64,000 nt of DNA, taken from contig NC_088782.1 of assembly GCF_958450345.1 (NCBI RefSeq), forward strand, positions 2,179,501 through 2,243,500, written 5' to 3'. The notes beneath the pieces are model-generated. The model worked only from the letters and a program-made list of their open reading frames with translations. It had not been told where the DNA came from and did not search any database. The stretch is from Calliphora vicina. Lineage: Eukaryota > Arthropoda > Insecta > Diptera > Calliphoridae. Shown piece by piece: positions 49,015 through 58,114 of the stretch (position 1 is the stretch's first letter; every line of letters starts with the position of its first letter). A program made the position numbers and the translations under genes.

Positions 49015-49470
49015 ATCCCAGAGAGAGCGTCCTCCTCTGATCGTAAAGTAGTAAAGCACAACTTCCCGCTATGATGCTTTGTTGGCACAAAATTCGAAAA
49101 ACTATTCACCCTTATTCTACTTGGCGTCGTCGACATCGTCGTCAATATTGAGTCAAAAAATGGTATGTGTTTCTCCGAAATCGATAACAATTGGTAACTT
49201 TTGACAGAATTTTATACTTTTATAAGTCGGGTTAAAGTACAAAACGCTGTCAAAAGTTACCAATTGTTATCGATATCGGCGTAACATCTACCATTTTTTG
49301 ACTCAATATTGACGACGATGTCGACGACGCCAAGTAGAATAAGGGTGATTATGTTCAGTAAGTAAGTGAGAATAAATGACAGATATATACCCTTCAAAAT
49401 GACATAAATGTTATTAAAGACAAAAACGGCGTTCAATTGTAAATCCTGCATTTATAAGTCATACACCCAA
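49015..49470 (-). pseudogene. Mariner remnant 3 (extreme N-terminus and terminus)
   Basis: Minus-strand sequence near 49100-49040 reads FVPTKHHSGKLCFTTL, matching the first residues of remnant 2. The outer part (GAGAATAAATGACAGATATA, then TTATAAGTCATACACCC near 49450-49470) matches remnants 1 and 2. A 245 bp foldback splits it. Confidence 0.75.
49105..49349. mobile_element. 245 bp foldback element inserted in mariner remnant 3
   Basis: Arms of about 102 bp (49106-49207 and 49247-49348) are nearly perfect inverses, e.g. CCTTATTCTACTTGGCGTCG against CGACGCCAAGTAGAATAAGG, around a ~39 nt loop. TA lies on both sides (49103-49104 and 49350-49351). Remnant 1 has a single TA at the same place (AACTATGTT). 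Confidence 0.9.
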
Positions 49471-49988
49471 TATTATTATTTGATTCATACTTCAAAGTCA
49501 ACATATCTAAAGCATCCCTAATAAAAACGTAATATTCTCTCATGTTTATGTATTAAATAAGAAGATTATTTTAATGTATGTACAATGTACATTGTACATA
49601 TAGCACATAGAACAACACCTATGCAAACATGCATATCAATATTAATTGCAAGACAAAAACACACTTAACCCTTCAGCAGCAACCAATCAATTTCAATATT
49701 GTCAACAGTTTGACATATTACATTAAAACTTAAAGTCAGAATTCATATTGAAAAAGTAGGAAATGGAAAATAAAATTCACTCATTTGCTGCAAGAGACAC
49801 GTTTTTAAACCGATATCTTTTTTTTAATTCTTTAAGGAAAATAACATTATGGTCCAATTTGGTTAGATATCATCTGATTAAAACGTAAATATGAACACAC
49901 AAGCACACGGCACGGTTTCTCGTTATCAGATTGAAGTCAAATTTTGCATCAGTTTTTTCTGGCATAAAAAGTATGTTCTTCTTTCACC
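49471..49988. other. AT-rich spacer
   Basis: A TTAACCCTTCAGCAGC motif at 49667 looks like another TTAA-type MITE end, but no partner was found. Confidence 0.35.
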
Positions 49989-49992
49989 TTAA

Positions 49993-50489
49993 TGGGGGGT
50001 CAGACGGCATGTATCGCTTGTGTTTTGTGCCATGTATTGGGACATTTTTCCATATGTAGACATATACATACAGTGTGATCCATATGAAACTTTGTGTATG
50101 TAAAATACATGTTTATTACTCGTGACATTTTTGGGAATTAGAGCATGTTCTATTTTCGTGTGTACAACAGTGTTGTATTTTGAAATACAACACTGTGTGA
50201 GTGCAAAATAAAAAAAAACAAAAACGAGTAAAGAAAAATCATAACAAAATGAGTTTCATTGCATTAAATATATTTAATGTGATTTAAAAATGTTTTAAAT
50301 AAATATATTGTTAAAAACAACAAACATATAAACTAATAGAGGTTATGTCACATGCAATTACATATGTACGTTTGAACGTGGAAATTATAAATCGTATGTA
50401 TAACGTGAATTTTGACATACACATGGAATTCCATATGTATCGAATACATGTCCCAATACACATGCAATACATGCCGTCTGACCCCCCTA
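49993..50489. mobile_element. 497 bp piggyBac-type MITE (TTAA flanked)
   Basis: TTAA at 49989-49992 and 50490-50493 flank inverted ends TGGGGGGTCAGACGGCATGT and CATGCCGTCTGACCCCCCTA (about 22 bp, near-perfect). CATGTATTGGG subterminal words are mirrored too. No ORF. Confidence 0.88.
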
Positions 50490-50493
50490 TTAA

Positions 50494-51083
50494 TTATATT
50501 AAAAGTTTAGAACTTTAGCATCATTCAAACAGCTGTTATTGTTTTGAAAAATAAAGACAAAACAAATATATGTTCTTTAAATATAGTTTGTGTTAATGAA
50601 ATAGTTTTTGTATTTTTTATTAAAATTGTTAATTAAAATGGAAGCAAAGAGTCCTCATCATCATCAGGTAAAGATGATTAAATATAAGCAATATTATTGG
50701 AACAAAAGTATTTGCCGCAGGTTAAAATGTTTTTCGTCAAAACTACATAAAAGAAAATTGCATAAATTGCAATGATCTTTAAAATGATGAGGGCATGAGT
50801 AACATTTAATAAGTGGTACAAAATATGTTGGCAACATTTTGTGTCAGAAATGAAAACACCATTAGTTTTAGCTACTAAAGAACAAAATAAGACTCATCCA
50901 GGTAATTGGATTACATATATGCAAGTTACGGAAAATAGATGGACATAATAATTGATATGCTTACATACAAAGTTTCAATACTGTGTTACAGTTTAATTAC
51001 ACCAAAAAATACACTGCGTCATCAAAAATAAATAAAAAAAATTTAAATTAATAAAAAATTTTAAAAAAATAATATTATAATAT
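50494..51083. other. Non-coding spacer
   Basis: No supported feature. Confidence 0.4.
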
Positions 51084-51345
51084 ACTAGCTGTCCCGGCAA
51101 ACGTTGTTCTGCCATAGCTCACACAAAGTTTGAAGACACCCACTATAATACTACTCCAGATATGCATTAATCAATTTTTACTTTGTATGGGCGGTGCCAT
51201 GCCCATTGTACCTATATAGGTCAATTGTGAATCTAAACCATCCAGGGACCCATTCAAACACACACAACAAATTTCATCGAAATCGGCCCAGCCGTTAAGG
51301 AGGAGTTCAGTTACTAACACACCTACAGAAGAATTATATATATAA
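51084..51345 (+). repeat. TACTAGCTGTCCCGGCAAACG-type interspersed repeat
   Basis: It starts ATACTAGCTGTCCCGGCAAA and contains AAATTTCATCGAAATCGGCC and CCGTTAAGGAGGAGTTCAGT. It ends AGAAGAATTATATATATAAA. This is a very common arthropod repeat family by recognition. The class is not certain, so it is left unassigned. Confidence 0.7.
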
Positions 51346-52576
51346 AGAGAAGAAGAAGATAATATAATAAATATGAAGTTTATTGTATTTTATGATATTT
51401 TGAGTTGAATTTATTTGACCAATCTGTATTACAAACATGACGGAAAAATATATCGCCTGAAAAATTATAATAAAGGTTTAAACAAATACTAATTGACAAA
51501 ACCTAGTGCTGCTAGTATGATATCTAAAAATATAAATAAGCATAAATTGTTAAGATTTCTTTATTTTTTTCACTTCAAAGGTAACTTCAAATGACCATAT
51601 ATAATGTAAATACATGTCACAAAACAAATGTAAAGCACGCCATCTGACCATACCCCTTAATGCAATTTAAGACGTTGTTTTTATAATTCTTGATCATTCA
51701 TGATACAACACAAATTCTGTTGCATTTTTATTTATCAAATTCCGAAAAATACAATTTTCATTTAAAAGGAATGCTACTAAATATTGCGTTATTGTTTTCT
51801 GAAAAAATCCACTATAAAAACAAGTAAGTAATATGCGTATTTTTCTTACATACTCAGTGGTTGTCACCTACAGGAAAATCTGTAATTGACAGTTAATAAT
51901 ATCTTTAGGATATTATTGCGGTTCATTTGAATATTGCAAGGCATGTGGAGCTTGTCTGTATTATCATACATGTTTCGTTATAAGATATGTAAAGATTTAC
52001 CAAACAACCACGGTAACATGCAGATTGGTAGAGAATCACAATATTTTGGAAATAAATATTCCATTTCTAACCAGCTGTTCCGATTGACATGAAATATCAG
52101 GGGCTATTCGAGTTTGAATGTTTTTTTTTTTTTTTTTTGTGGTTTATCCAAAATCAAAGATTTTAAAAAAATGCATTTGAAAATTTAAGTTTCAAAAAAT
52201 GTCCCTACTTTGGTCCGTATTTTTCAAAATTACTGATTTGATTGTTTTTATGCAAATACAAAAATTGTTTGCGTGCATGCATTAAAAGAATTTACAAAAA
52301 ACAATAATTTCAATTAAAGATTTTTGTTAAATATTCACCATCTTCCGCTTTATAAAGCGACAAAAACCTTATTTCTTGGAAGCTGGAGTGCTACTGAATA
52401 AAATGTGTCTGTTTATTCTACAATATCTGCTGAGAGAATTTTTTGCGTTCGTGCTGTGTATGTTTAAAAAGCCCATTGATCTTCGGAACCGGGGTAGTGT
52501 TTGGCGATGATTGCTAAATACTTCCCAAAAAGGACTAGGAGCCTTAAAAAATTGATTTAATTTTTTGATAAAAAAT
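51346..52576. other. Non-coding stretch before the retrotransposon
   Basis: At 51632-51659, CGCCATCTGACCATACCCCT followed by TTAA resembles the right end of the MITE at 49993-50489, as a lone diverged terminus. A poly-T run lies near 52122-52139. No gene. Confidence 0.45.
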
Positions 52577-52589
52577 TAACTTCCAAAAT
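52577..52589 (+). repeat. Target-site duplication, 5' copy
   Basis: TAACTTCCAAAAT here is identical to 58284-58296 and fixes both ends of the LOA element. Confidence 0.95.
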
Positions 52590-52672
52590 CCCCTGCTGCG
52601 GGTAGTCACCTTGAGTCTTCGGGCACGGTGCAGGGGCTTAAGCATCCTAAGGATATGATCTAAGAACTACCC
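52590..52672 (+). ncRNA. Candidate HDV-like self-cleaving ribozyme at the 5' end
   Basis: The first seven bases CCCCTGC (52590-52596) pair with GCAGGGG (52630-52636) as P1. GGGTAGT (52600-52606) pairs with ACTACCC (52666-52672) as P2. ACC/GGT (52608-52610/52627-52629) can form a 3 bp P3. ATCC/GGAT (52644-52647/52651-52654) is a short P4. C52660, followed by TAAG, sits where the catalytic cytosine of J4/2 is expected. The strand order matches the nested double pseudoknot of HDV ribozymes, and P1 begins exactly at the element's first base, where cleavage would free the RNA 5' end. Such ribozymes are known from R2 and LOA-clade (Baggins) elements. The L3 loop (16 nt, with a TTCG mini-hairpin) is longer than usual and P1 does not begin with G, so activity is unproven. 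Confidence 0.72.
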
Positions 52673-52680
52673 TCCCCATA

Positions 52681-53023
52681 CCTCACAGCGTCTGTCCTCT
52701 ATGTTAAGAGCGGCTGTGGGGTAAATGACCATCTTCGGTCGCCTAGCGATCACGACCTCAACTTGGTAGCGCCTGTTCCCTTAGTTAGGGCGGCTACCAA
52801 TTTCCTCTGTCTGCATTTTCTGATGTCGGTCCGGGACTGTGGTTTGGGTTACCTAGGCAACATAACCGTACCTTCTAGCGTCTGTTCCCTATGTTAAGGG
52901 CGGCTGGAAATTACAATCTGGTTCTGTCAGTCCGAATGTTTTTGGTGAAAACTCAAATCCAGGATGCGTCTGTCTCACATTGAGCGGCATCCTGGTCTGC
53001 GTCTGACTCCAGTGGAGCGGCAG
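52681..53023 (+). other. Array of five stem-loops with a common internal loop (5' UTR)
   Basis: Five units share outer stem - GC - GTCTG(T/A) - inner 4 bp stem - hairpin loop - CG - GC - outer stem. Outer stems: CCTCACAGC/GCTGTGGGG (52681/52713), TTGGTAGC/GCTACCAA (52763/52793), TTCTAGC/GCTGGAA (52873/52903), CCAGGATGC/GCATCCTGG (52959/52987), CTGC/GCAG (52997/53020). Inner stems: CTCT/AGAG, CCCT/AGGG, CCCT/AGGG, CTCA/TGAG, CTCC/GGAG. The second unit has GCCTGT in the loop. Stems differ in sequence but keep pairing, while the asymmetric loop (GTCTGT opposite CG) is constant, which is strong evidence for a selected RNA structure. It may bind ORF1 protein or ribosomes; the function is unknown. 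Confidence 0.85.
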
Positions 53024-53079
53024 TGTCTTTTTCTTACCTATGGTAGAGGTATAAACTGCCAAAACCCCCCCCCCATGAA

Positions 53080-54582
53080 ATGTCAGTTTCTAACGACGGC
53101 CCTATGTCCTTGGTCGAGGGTGCTAAAATCTCCAAGGGTAACGTGAGTACTCAGGCGGAAGCCACAGGTCTGAGTGCCACTGGAGCTACTGTGACTGCGA
53201 CGAATCAGACGAATACCCCGGGTCTGGTAGTCGGTGATGCTACTGGGGTAAACAAAACGAATAGTTTTTTGACTAGACAGGAAAGAGTGACTATGGACGA
53301 CAGCGACGACAACCTCTCAGGTCTGAAAGGGTTAAACCTTTATGAGACTGATGAGGAGGACTTACTCATGGTGTCCTCCGAGCCGCTAAAAGCGAATGAA
53401 GACGTACATCCGGAGGCCCATGACCCTGCAAAGGGAGACACAGAACAGAAAAACAGGAAACAGGACTCAGAACAGGACGAACGGAAAAGGTTGGCGGGCT
53501 ACAAACGCTCTCTCCGGTATGTCAGGACGTTGGACTCGCGAGATCCCGCGTCTTTGACCACCAGGGAAAAGCGTTTGCGGCGTAAACATACCTACCACAT
53601 ACAGAAGTATGAGGCCATGCTAAATACTACTGTTGTGGAGGTAAGGCCAGCCAAGACTAAGACCGAACCAAACCAGAGCAGGCAGGTGATCACATCTAAA
53701 CATGTGCCCCATGCCAGCACTGGACCGAACACGATCATCGTCTCGGAGGATCTTGACGTACGCCCATCTACATCAAAGAGGGCCACGTCGGGGCCAAAGA
53801 GAGGTGATGACCAATGCGGCACGACGAAGTCTGCTAGCACAACACCCAAGGTGCTGTCCGCAATCTCCTCTACTCGAGGAACCGCGATGGCTTCCAAAGG
53901 TACAGCAAGCAGGCCTAGTATTAAGCGGCAAAGGTCAGGTGAAACGCAGGTGTCTGAGGGTAAGCGGCTGAAACCATCAACTAGCTTAACATCAGCACCT
54001 GAGCTACAAGTAGCCATCATAGATCGTAGTCAACCTGATGGGAAAATGACTACGGACAGATGGCTGCTTCTGGAGGAGAAGATCTTGCGGGCACTAGTGG
54101 ACGAACTCGCATGCAGTGAGGATGATTCCTTCACTGCATTCGATGGCGCCAAATGGTTAAAGGGTGTCAAGATCATCGGGTGCGGTAACGAGAAGGCCCT
54201 AGGCTTTCTCAGTAACTGTATCCGAGGAGTTGGCGAACTCTGGCCCAATGCAAGAATCGAAATCGTCCCACTGGATCAAGTACCTTTTCGTACGACGGTG
54301 AGAGTGTGGGTCCCTCCTCCCCTTTTGGAGGACGAAGCCACGCTAACACTTATAAAGCGTCAGAATAAGGAACTTGGTACAGAGGACTGGACGATTGAAC
54401 GAGGGCGCTCTAGGGACAAAGGAGAAGGCAAGGATCTCTGGATCAAAATTGGTTCAGAATCCCTCCGACTCCTGCGTTCTTCGCAAGGCGTCATCAAATA
54501 CGGGCTAAACCAACTCCGGTTGATCTTGCCCGCGGTGAAGCGCAATGATGAACCCAAGCGGCCTGAGAGTGGTACAGATTAA
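53080..54582 (+). CDS. LOA retrotransposon ORF1 protein (DUF4780-like, 500 aa)
   Basis: This is the nucleic-acid-binding structural protein of the element, expected to coat the RNA in the ribonucleoprotein that carries it to target DNA. Residues 1-130 are acidic and Ser/Thr-rich. Residues 130-210 are strongly basic (RKRLAGYKRSLRYVR, TREKRLRRKH). Residues 210-320 are Ser/Thr/Lys/Arg-rich and probably disordered. From about 328 to 485 runs a folded domain (GAKWLKGVKIIGCGNEKALG, VRVWVPPPLL, DLWIKIGSESLRLL, then GVIKYGLNQLRLILP) that I recognise as DUF4780-like, as in insect LOA ORF1 proteins. No CCHC zinc knuckles are present, unlike I and Jockey ORF1. The ATG at 53080 opens the full frame. An ATG five bases upstream lies in another frame that ends at 53146 and may reduce initiation. 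The stop overlaps ORF2. Intact in this copy. Confidence 0.85.
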   Translation: MSVSNDGPMSLVEGAKISKGNVSTQAEATGLSATGATVTATNQTNTPGLVVGDATGVNKTNSFLTRQERVTMDDSDDNLSGLKGLNLYETDEEDLLMVSSEPLKANEDVHPEAHDPAKGDTEQKNRKQDSEQDERKRLAGYKRSLRYVRTLDSRDPASLTTREKRLRRKHTYHIQKYEAMLNTTVVEVRPAKTKTEPNQSRQVITSKHVPHASTGPNTIIVSEDLDVRPSTSKRATSGPKRGDDQCGTTKSASTTPKVLSAISSTRGTAMASKGTASRPSIKRQRSGETQVSEGKRLKPSTSLTSAPELQVAIIDRSQPDGKMTTDRWLLLEEKILRALVDELACSEDDSFTAFDGAKWLKGVKIIGCGNEKALGFLSNCIRGVGELWPNARIEIVPLDQVPFRTTVRVWVPPPLLEDEATLTLIKRQNKELGTEDWTIERGRSRDKGEGKDLWIKIGSESLRLLRSSQGVIKYGLNQLRLILPAVKRNDEPKRPESGTD

Positions 54583-57500
54583 TCTGCACCACTCCGAAGC
54601 AGCATCGGACGATTTGCTGCGCTTCATGGAGAAGGAAGCTATCCACGTGGCCTTAATCCAAGAACCCTGGCTTGTAGCCAGTAAAGTTCGAGGCGTCCGG
54701 TCACGAAACTATGTGCTCCTTTCTCCGAACCCTGAAGGTAAAGTAAGGAGCTGTATTTTGGTCAGGAAAGACATTAAGGTTTTCCTTCTATCTAATTACA
54801 GTTCTGGTGATTTAACGGTAGTTGCACTAGAGCGACAAGGGTTACCAACCCTAATCATATCATCTGCGTACCTACCATACGACGAAGCTAATCCGCCCTC
54901 ACGTGCCGTACGCACACTTGTAGACTGGTGTAACACAAGGGGCCATGATCTCATCATAGGATGTGATGCTAATGCCCATCATACTCTGTGGGGGAGCTCG
55001 GATATAAATGACAGGGGTGAGTGTTTACTTCAATACCTTCTATCTACTAACCTAAGTGTTTGCAATAGGGGTAATATACCAACGTTCTTCAATAGGATCA
55101 GGGATTGGAGAGTTTCACTCGAGTGCTCATTCTCCGATCACCACAGGATAGTGTTTACGATACAGCTTACACTGGATAGGGAAAAACCCTTTAGAAATCC
55201 TAGGAAAACCGACTGGGTCAAATTCTGTAATCTTAGTGACACCATACCACATCCAGCAATGGATAGATTAAATGGTACACGGGACTTGGACGACTCGGTG
55301 GATTTTCTATCCAGGTCATTAAGGGAAGCCTACTATGCTTCGTGTAGGGAGCGGCAGGGACCTAGGAAATTCCGGCAACCATGGTGGAATCCTAGACTAA
55401 TGCAGCTAAGAAAGGAATGTAGAAAACTTTTTAATAAGGCGAAGAGGGACCAAGACTTGTTAAGCTGGGACGATTATCGTCAAAGCTTCAACACTTTCAA
55501 GAGGGAAACCAGACGGGCAAAGAGGGAATCTTGGGAGCGTTTCTGTGGGGAACTGGAGAATACCACGGAGGCATCGCGTCTACGAAAGGTACTATCCAAG
55601 GATCCTGGTACGCCTGGATTCCTGATGAAACCGGATGGTAACTTTACTGAAAGTAGTATCGAAACTTTGGAACTGCTAATGGAGACACACTTTCCGGGTT
55701 GCAGGGATGATGAAAATGAGGTATCCGCTTCGGAGCATCTTGCAGCTTCTCAAATCCACATAAGTGAATTAGTTAGATCCATTGTTAGCGTGGAGAAAAT
55801 CTCGTGTGCGGTGTCATCTTTCAAGCCCTATAAATCACCAGGGCCAGATGGCATATTCCCAGCGTTACTCCAAAAATCGATTTCAACCATCATGCCATGG
55901 CTTATAATGATATTTAGGTACAGCCTGGAAACAGGATACATCCCTAAAGAATGGAGAGAGGTTACAGTGGTATTTATCCCCAAAGCGGGAAAGGTAAACC
56001 ACAGTACCGCAAAGGACTATAGACCGATCAGTCTGTCATCGTTTTTATTGAAAACACTGGAAAGATTGGTCGATATCCACGTCAGGAACATCCTCTCCCC
56101 TGATAATTTCTGTAGGGCACAGCACGCATACCTTAAAGGCAGGTCGGTGGAGACAGCCTTGCATGACGTTGTCGGAACTATAGAGGGGACACTTGACAAG
56201 AAGGAATATGTTATGGCATCTTTCTTGGATATAGAGGGTGCGTTTAATAATGTGAACATATCCGCAATAGTTGATGCACTGGGTGACTTATGTGTTGATC
56301 AGCGGATAAGGAATTGGACAGAAAATATGCTTAGGAGCAGGGCCATTAACTCTAATATGGGTATTGGTAGGACAAGGAAAGTTGTGACAAGAGGCACACC
56401 ACAAGGTGGGGTCATCTCTCCACTTCTGTGGAATCTTGTCGTAAATAAAATCCTTTTCAGGCTCAGTAGGATAGGTACCAAAGTAGTCGCATATGCTGAC
56501 GACGTTGTGCTTCTTATTCAAGGGAAGTTTCTTCCCACAATAAGTGAACTCATGGAATCAGCGCTCAGCGTTCTGCTATCATGGGCCAAGGAAAACGGTT
56601 TGGGTGTTAACCCTGCCAAAACCGAACTGGTTCTTTTCACCAGGAGATATAAAACACCAGAATTTAAACCTCCACGACTGGATGGTACTTTTCTGAAGTT
56701 TTCAAGCGAAGCCAAATATCTTGGCGTAATTTTGGACTCTAAGCTCTCGTGGAAACGTAATGCTGAGAGTCGAATGAAGAAGGCATTATGTGCCTTCTAT
56801 ATATGCAAGAAGACCTTTGGGAAGAGATGGGGTCTTAAACCATACATTGTACACTGGATGTACACCGCGGTCATAAGACCTATTTTGACCTATGGGGCTC
56901 TTGTTTGGTGGAGAGTGGTGGACACTAAGACTCACCTCTCTATTCTAAACAAGGTACAAAGATTAGCATGTCTTGCAATTACTGGCTCTATGAATTCCAC
57001 ACCTCAGGCCAGTCTAGAGACGATGCTGAATATAACTCCCCTTGATATATATATCAAATGCATTTCTGCTAAGTCTGCTCTACGACTCAAACAGTCGAGC
57101 GGACTGAAGCACGATCGTATTGGTCATGGCACCATCCTACAAAAGATAGGCAGGCCAATCATAGGGAGGGAAACGGATTATATAATACCCACACCGAATT
57201 TTGATAGAACATTTAGGATCAGAATACCGACAAGGGATGATTGGGCCGCGAACTCTGTCCTAAGAGATGACGTGATCTCAATCTATACTGATGGTTCAAA
57301 GACAGAAAGAGGCACGGGCTCGGGAATCTTCTCAGATGAGCTGGACCTTTTGATGTCTCTTCGATTACCCGATACCTGCACGGTTTTCCAGGCAGAGATT
57401 TATGCTATTGATACAGCCGCGAGAAGAATCCGGGAACTGAATCTCGAAAATTCGACCATACATATCTACTTGGACAGCCTGGCATCAATCAAGGCTCTTA

Positions 57501-58114
57501 ACTCCAACGTGATTAGGTCGAAATGTCTTCTCAATTGTATCAAATCACTGGCACAACTGACACAACATCACGTGGAGTTGATATGGGTTCCAGGACATGC
57601 GGGCATCCGGGGAAATGAAGTATCTGATGAGTGCGCAACCAACGGGTCGTCCCTGGACGTATCTCTTGCGCAAAGGGATATTCACACTCCCTTGGTGACA
57701 GTATCAAAATTGATAGATGAATGGGCTTTGAGCGAGACGGAACTCAGGTGGTCAAATATCATCACTTGTAGAATATCCAGAATGCTCTGGCCCAATCTGA
57801 CAGAGGATAGAACTAAGACTCTTTTGTCTCTTAGTAGGAATTCGATTAGACTTCTCACGGGTATAATTACTGGGCACTGCATGATTGGACATATGTCTGA
57901 ACGTATGGGTTACCCACGTTATGGCTATTGTAGAAGTTGTTTAGATGAAGAGGAGGAGGAATCGGTACAGCACCTTCTATGTGAATGCCCAGCCTTACAA
58001 GAGCATAGACTACTACATCTTGGTAGAGCTCTTTTCCATGATCTGGACTGTCTCAGGGATGTGTCACTAGTGAATATGATTGGGTTTATTAGAAGTACCG
58101 GCTGGTTCCCATAG
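54545..58114 (+). CDS. LOA retrotransposon ORF2: endonuclease, reverse transcriptase, RNase H (1189 aa)
   Basis: This polyprotein nicks target DNA, copies the element RNA from the nick and degrades the RNA strand. The APE-like endonuclease spans about residues 1-235: QINLHHSEAA, LIQEPW, GCDANAHHTLWGSSD (139-153), SDHHR (197-201). The reverse transcriptase spans about 415-690: KSPGPDG, YRPISL (492), FLDIEGAFN (560-568), GTPQGGVISPLLWN (617-630), YADD (650-653). RNase H covers about 910-1040 with D916 (YTDGS), E951, D977 and D1028. A C-terminal CRSC...HLLCECP zinc motif starts at C1129. The start codon lies 38 nt inside ORF1, in a different frame, suggesting coupled re-initiation. Oddity: between TFFNR (~184) and IRDW (~186) about 20 residues usual in the family, including the conserved (V)LDLT(L) endonuclease motif, are missing in frame. 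The element may therefore be unable to cleave targets. Confidence 0.93.
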   Translation: MMNPSGLRVVQINLHHSEAASDDLLRFMEKEAIHVALIQEPWLVASKVRGVRSRNYVLLSPNPEGKVRSCILVRKDIKVFLLSNYSSGDLTVVALERQGLPTLIISSAYLPYDEANPPSRAVRTLVDWCNTRGHDLIIGCDANAHHTLWGSSDINDRGECLLQYLLSTNLSVCNRGNIPTFFNRIRDWRVSLECSFSDHHRIVFTIQLTLDREKPFRNPRKTDWVKFCNLSDTIPHPAMDRLNGTRDLDDSVDFLSRSLREAYYASCRERQGPRKFRQPWWNPRLMQLRKECRKLFNKAKRDQDLLSWDDYRQSFNTFKRETRRAKRESWERFCGELENTTEASRLRKVLSKDPGTPGFLMKPDGNFTESSIETLELLMETHFPGCRDDENEVSASEHLAASQIHISELVRSIVSVEKISCAVSSFKPYKSPGPDGIFPALLQKSISTIMPWLIMIFRYSLETGYIPKEWREVTVVFIPKAGKVNHSTAKDYRPISLSSFLLKTLERLVDIHVRNILSPDNFCRAQHAYLKGRSVETALHDVVGTIEGTLDKKEYVMASFLDIEGAFNNVNISAIVDALGDLCVDQRIRNWTENMLRSRAINSNMGIGRTRKVVTRGTPQGGVISPLLWNLVVNKILFRLSRIGTKVVAYADDVVLLIQGKFLPTISELMESALSVLLSWAKENGLGVNPAKTELVLFTRRYKTPEFKPPRLDGTFLKFSSEAKYLGVILDSKLSWKRNAESRMKKALCAFYICKKTFGKRWGLKPYIVHWMYTAVIRPILTYGALVWWRVVDTKTHLSILNKVQRLACLAITGSMNSTPQASLETMLNITPLDIYIKCISAKSALRLKQSSGLKHDRIGHGTILQKIGRPIIGRETDYIIPTPNFDRTFRIRIPTRDDWAANSVLRDDVISIYTDGSKTERGTGSGIFSDELDLLMSLRLPDTCTVFQAEIYAIDTAARRIRELNLENSTIHIYLDSLASIKALNSNVIRSKCLLNCIKSLAQLTQHHVELIWVPGHAGIRGNEVSDECATNGSSLDVSLAQRDIHTPLVTVSKLIDEWALSETELRWSNIITCRISRMLWPNLTEDRTKTLLSLSRNSIRLLTGIITGHCMIGHMSERMGYPRYGYCRSCLDEEEEESVQHLLCECPALQEHRLLHLGRALFHDLDCLRDVSLVNMIGFIRSTGWFP

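Noticed and set aside
48753..49190. Overlapping 85-codon ORFs on both strands in a GC-richer patch
   Set aside because: They cross the short direct repeat and mariner terminus and do not match a protein I can name.
52964..53146. Upstream ORF of 60 codons overlapping the ORF1 start
   Set aside because: No recognisable protein. It runs through hairpins 4 and 5 and a C-run; kept only as a remark on ORF1 initiation.
53592..54020. Minus-strand ORF of 142 codons in the retrotransposon, with other internal ORFs
   Set aside because: Antisense or out-of-frame shadows of ORF1/ORF2 in GC-richer sequence.
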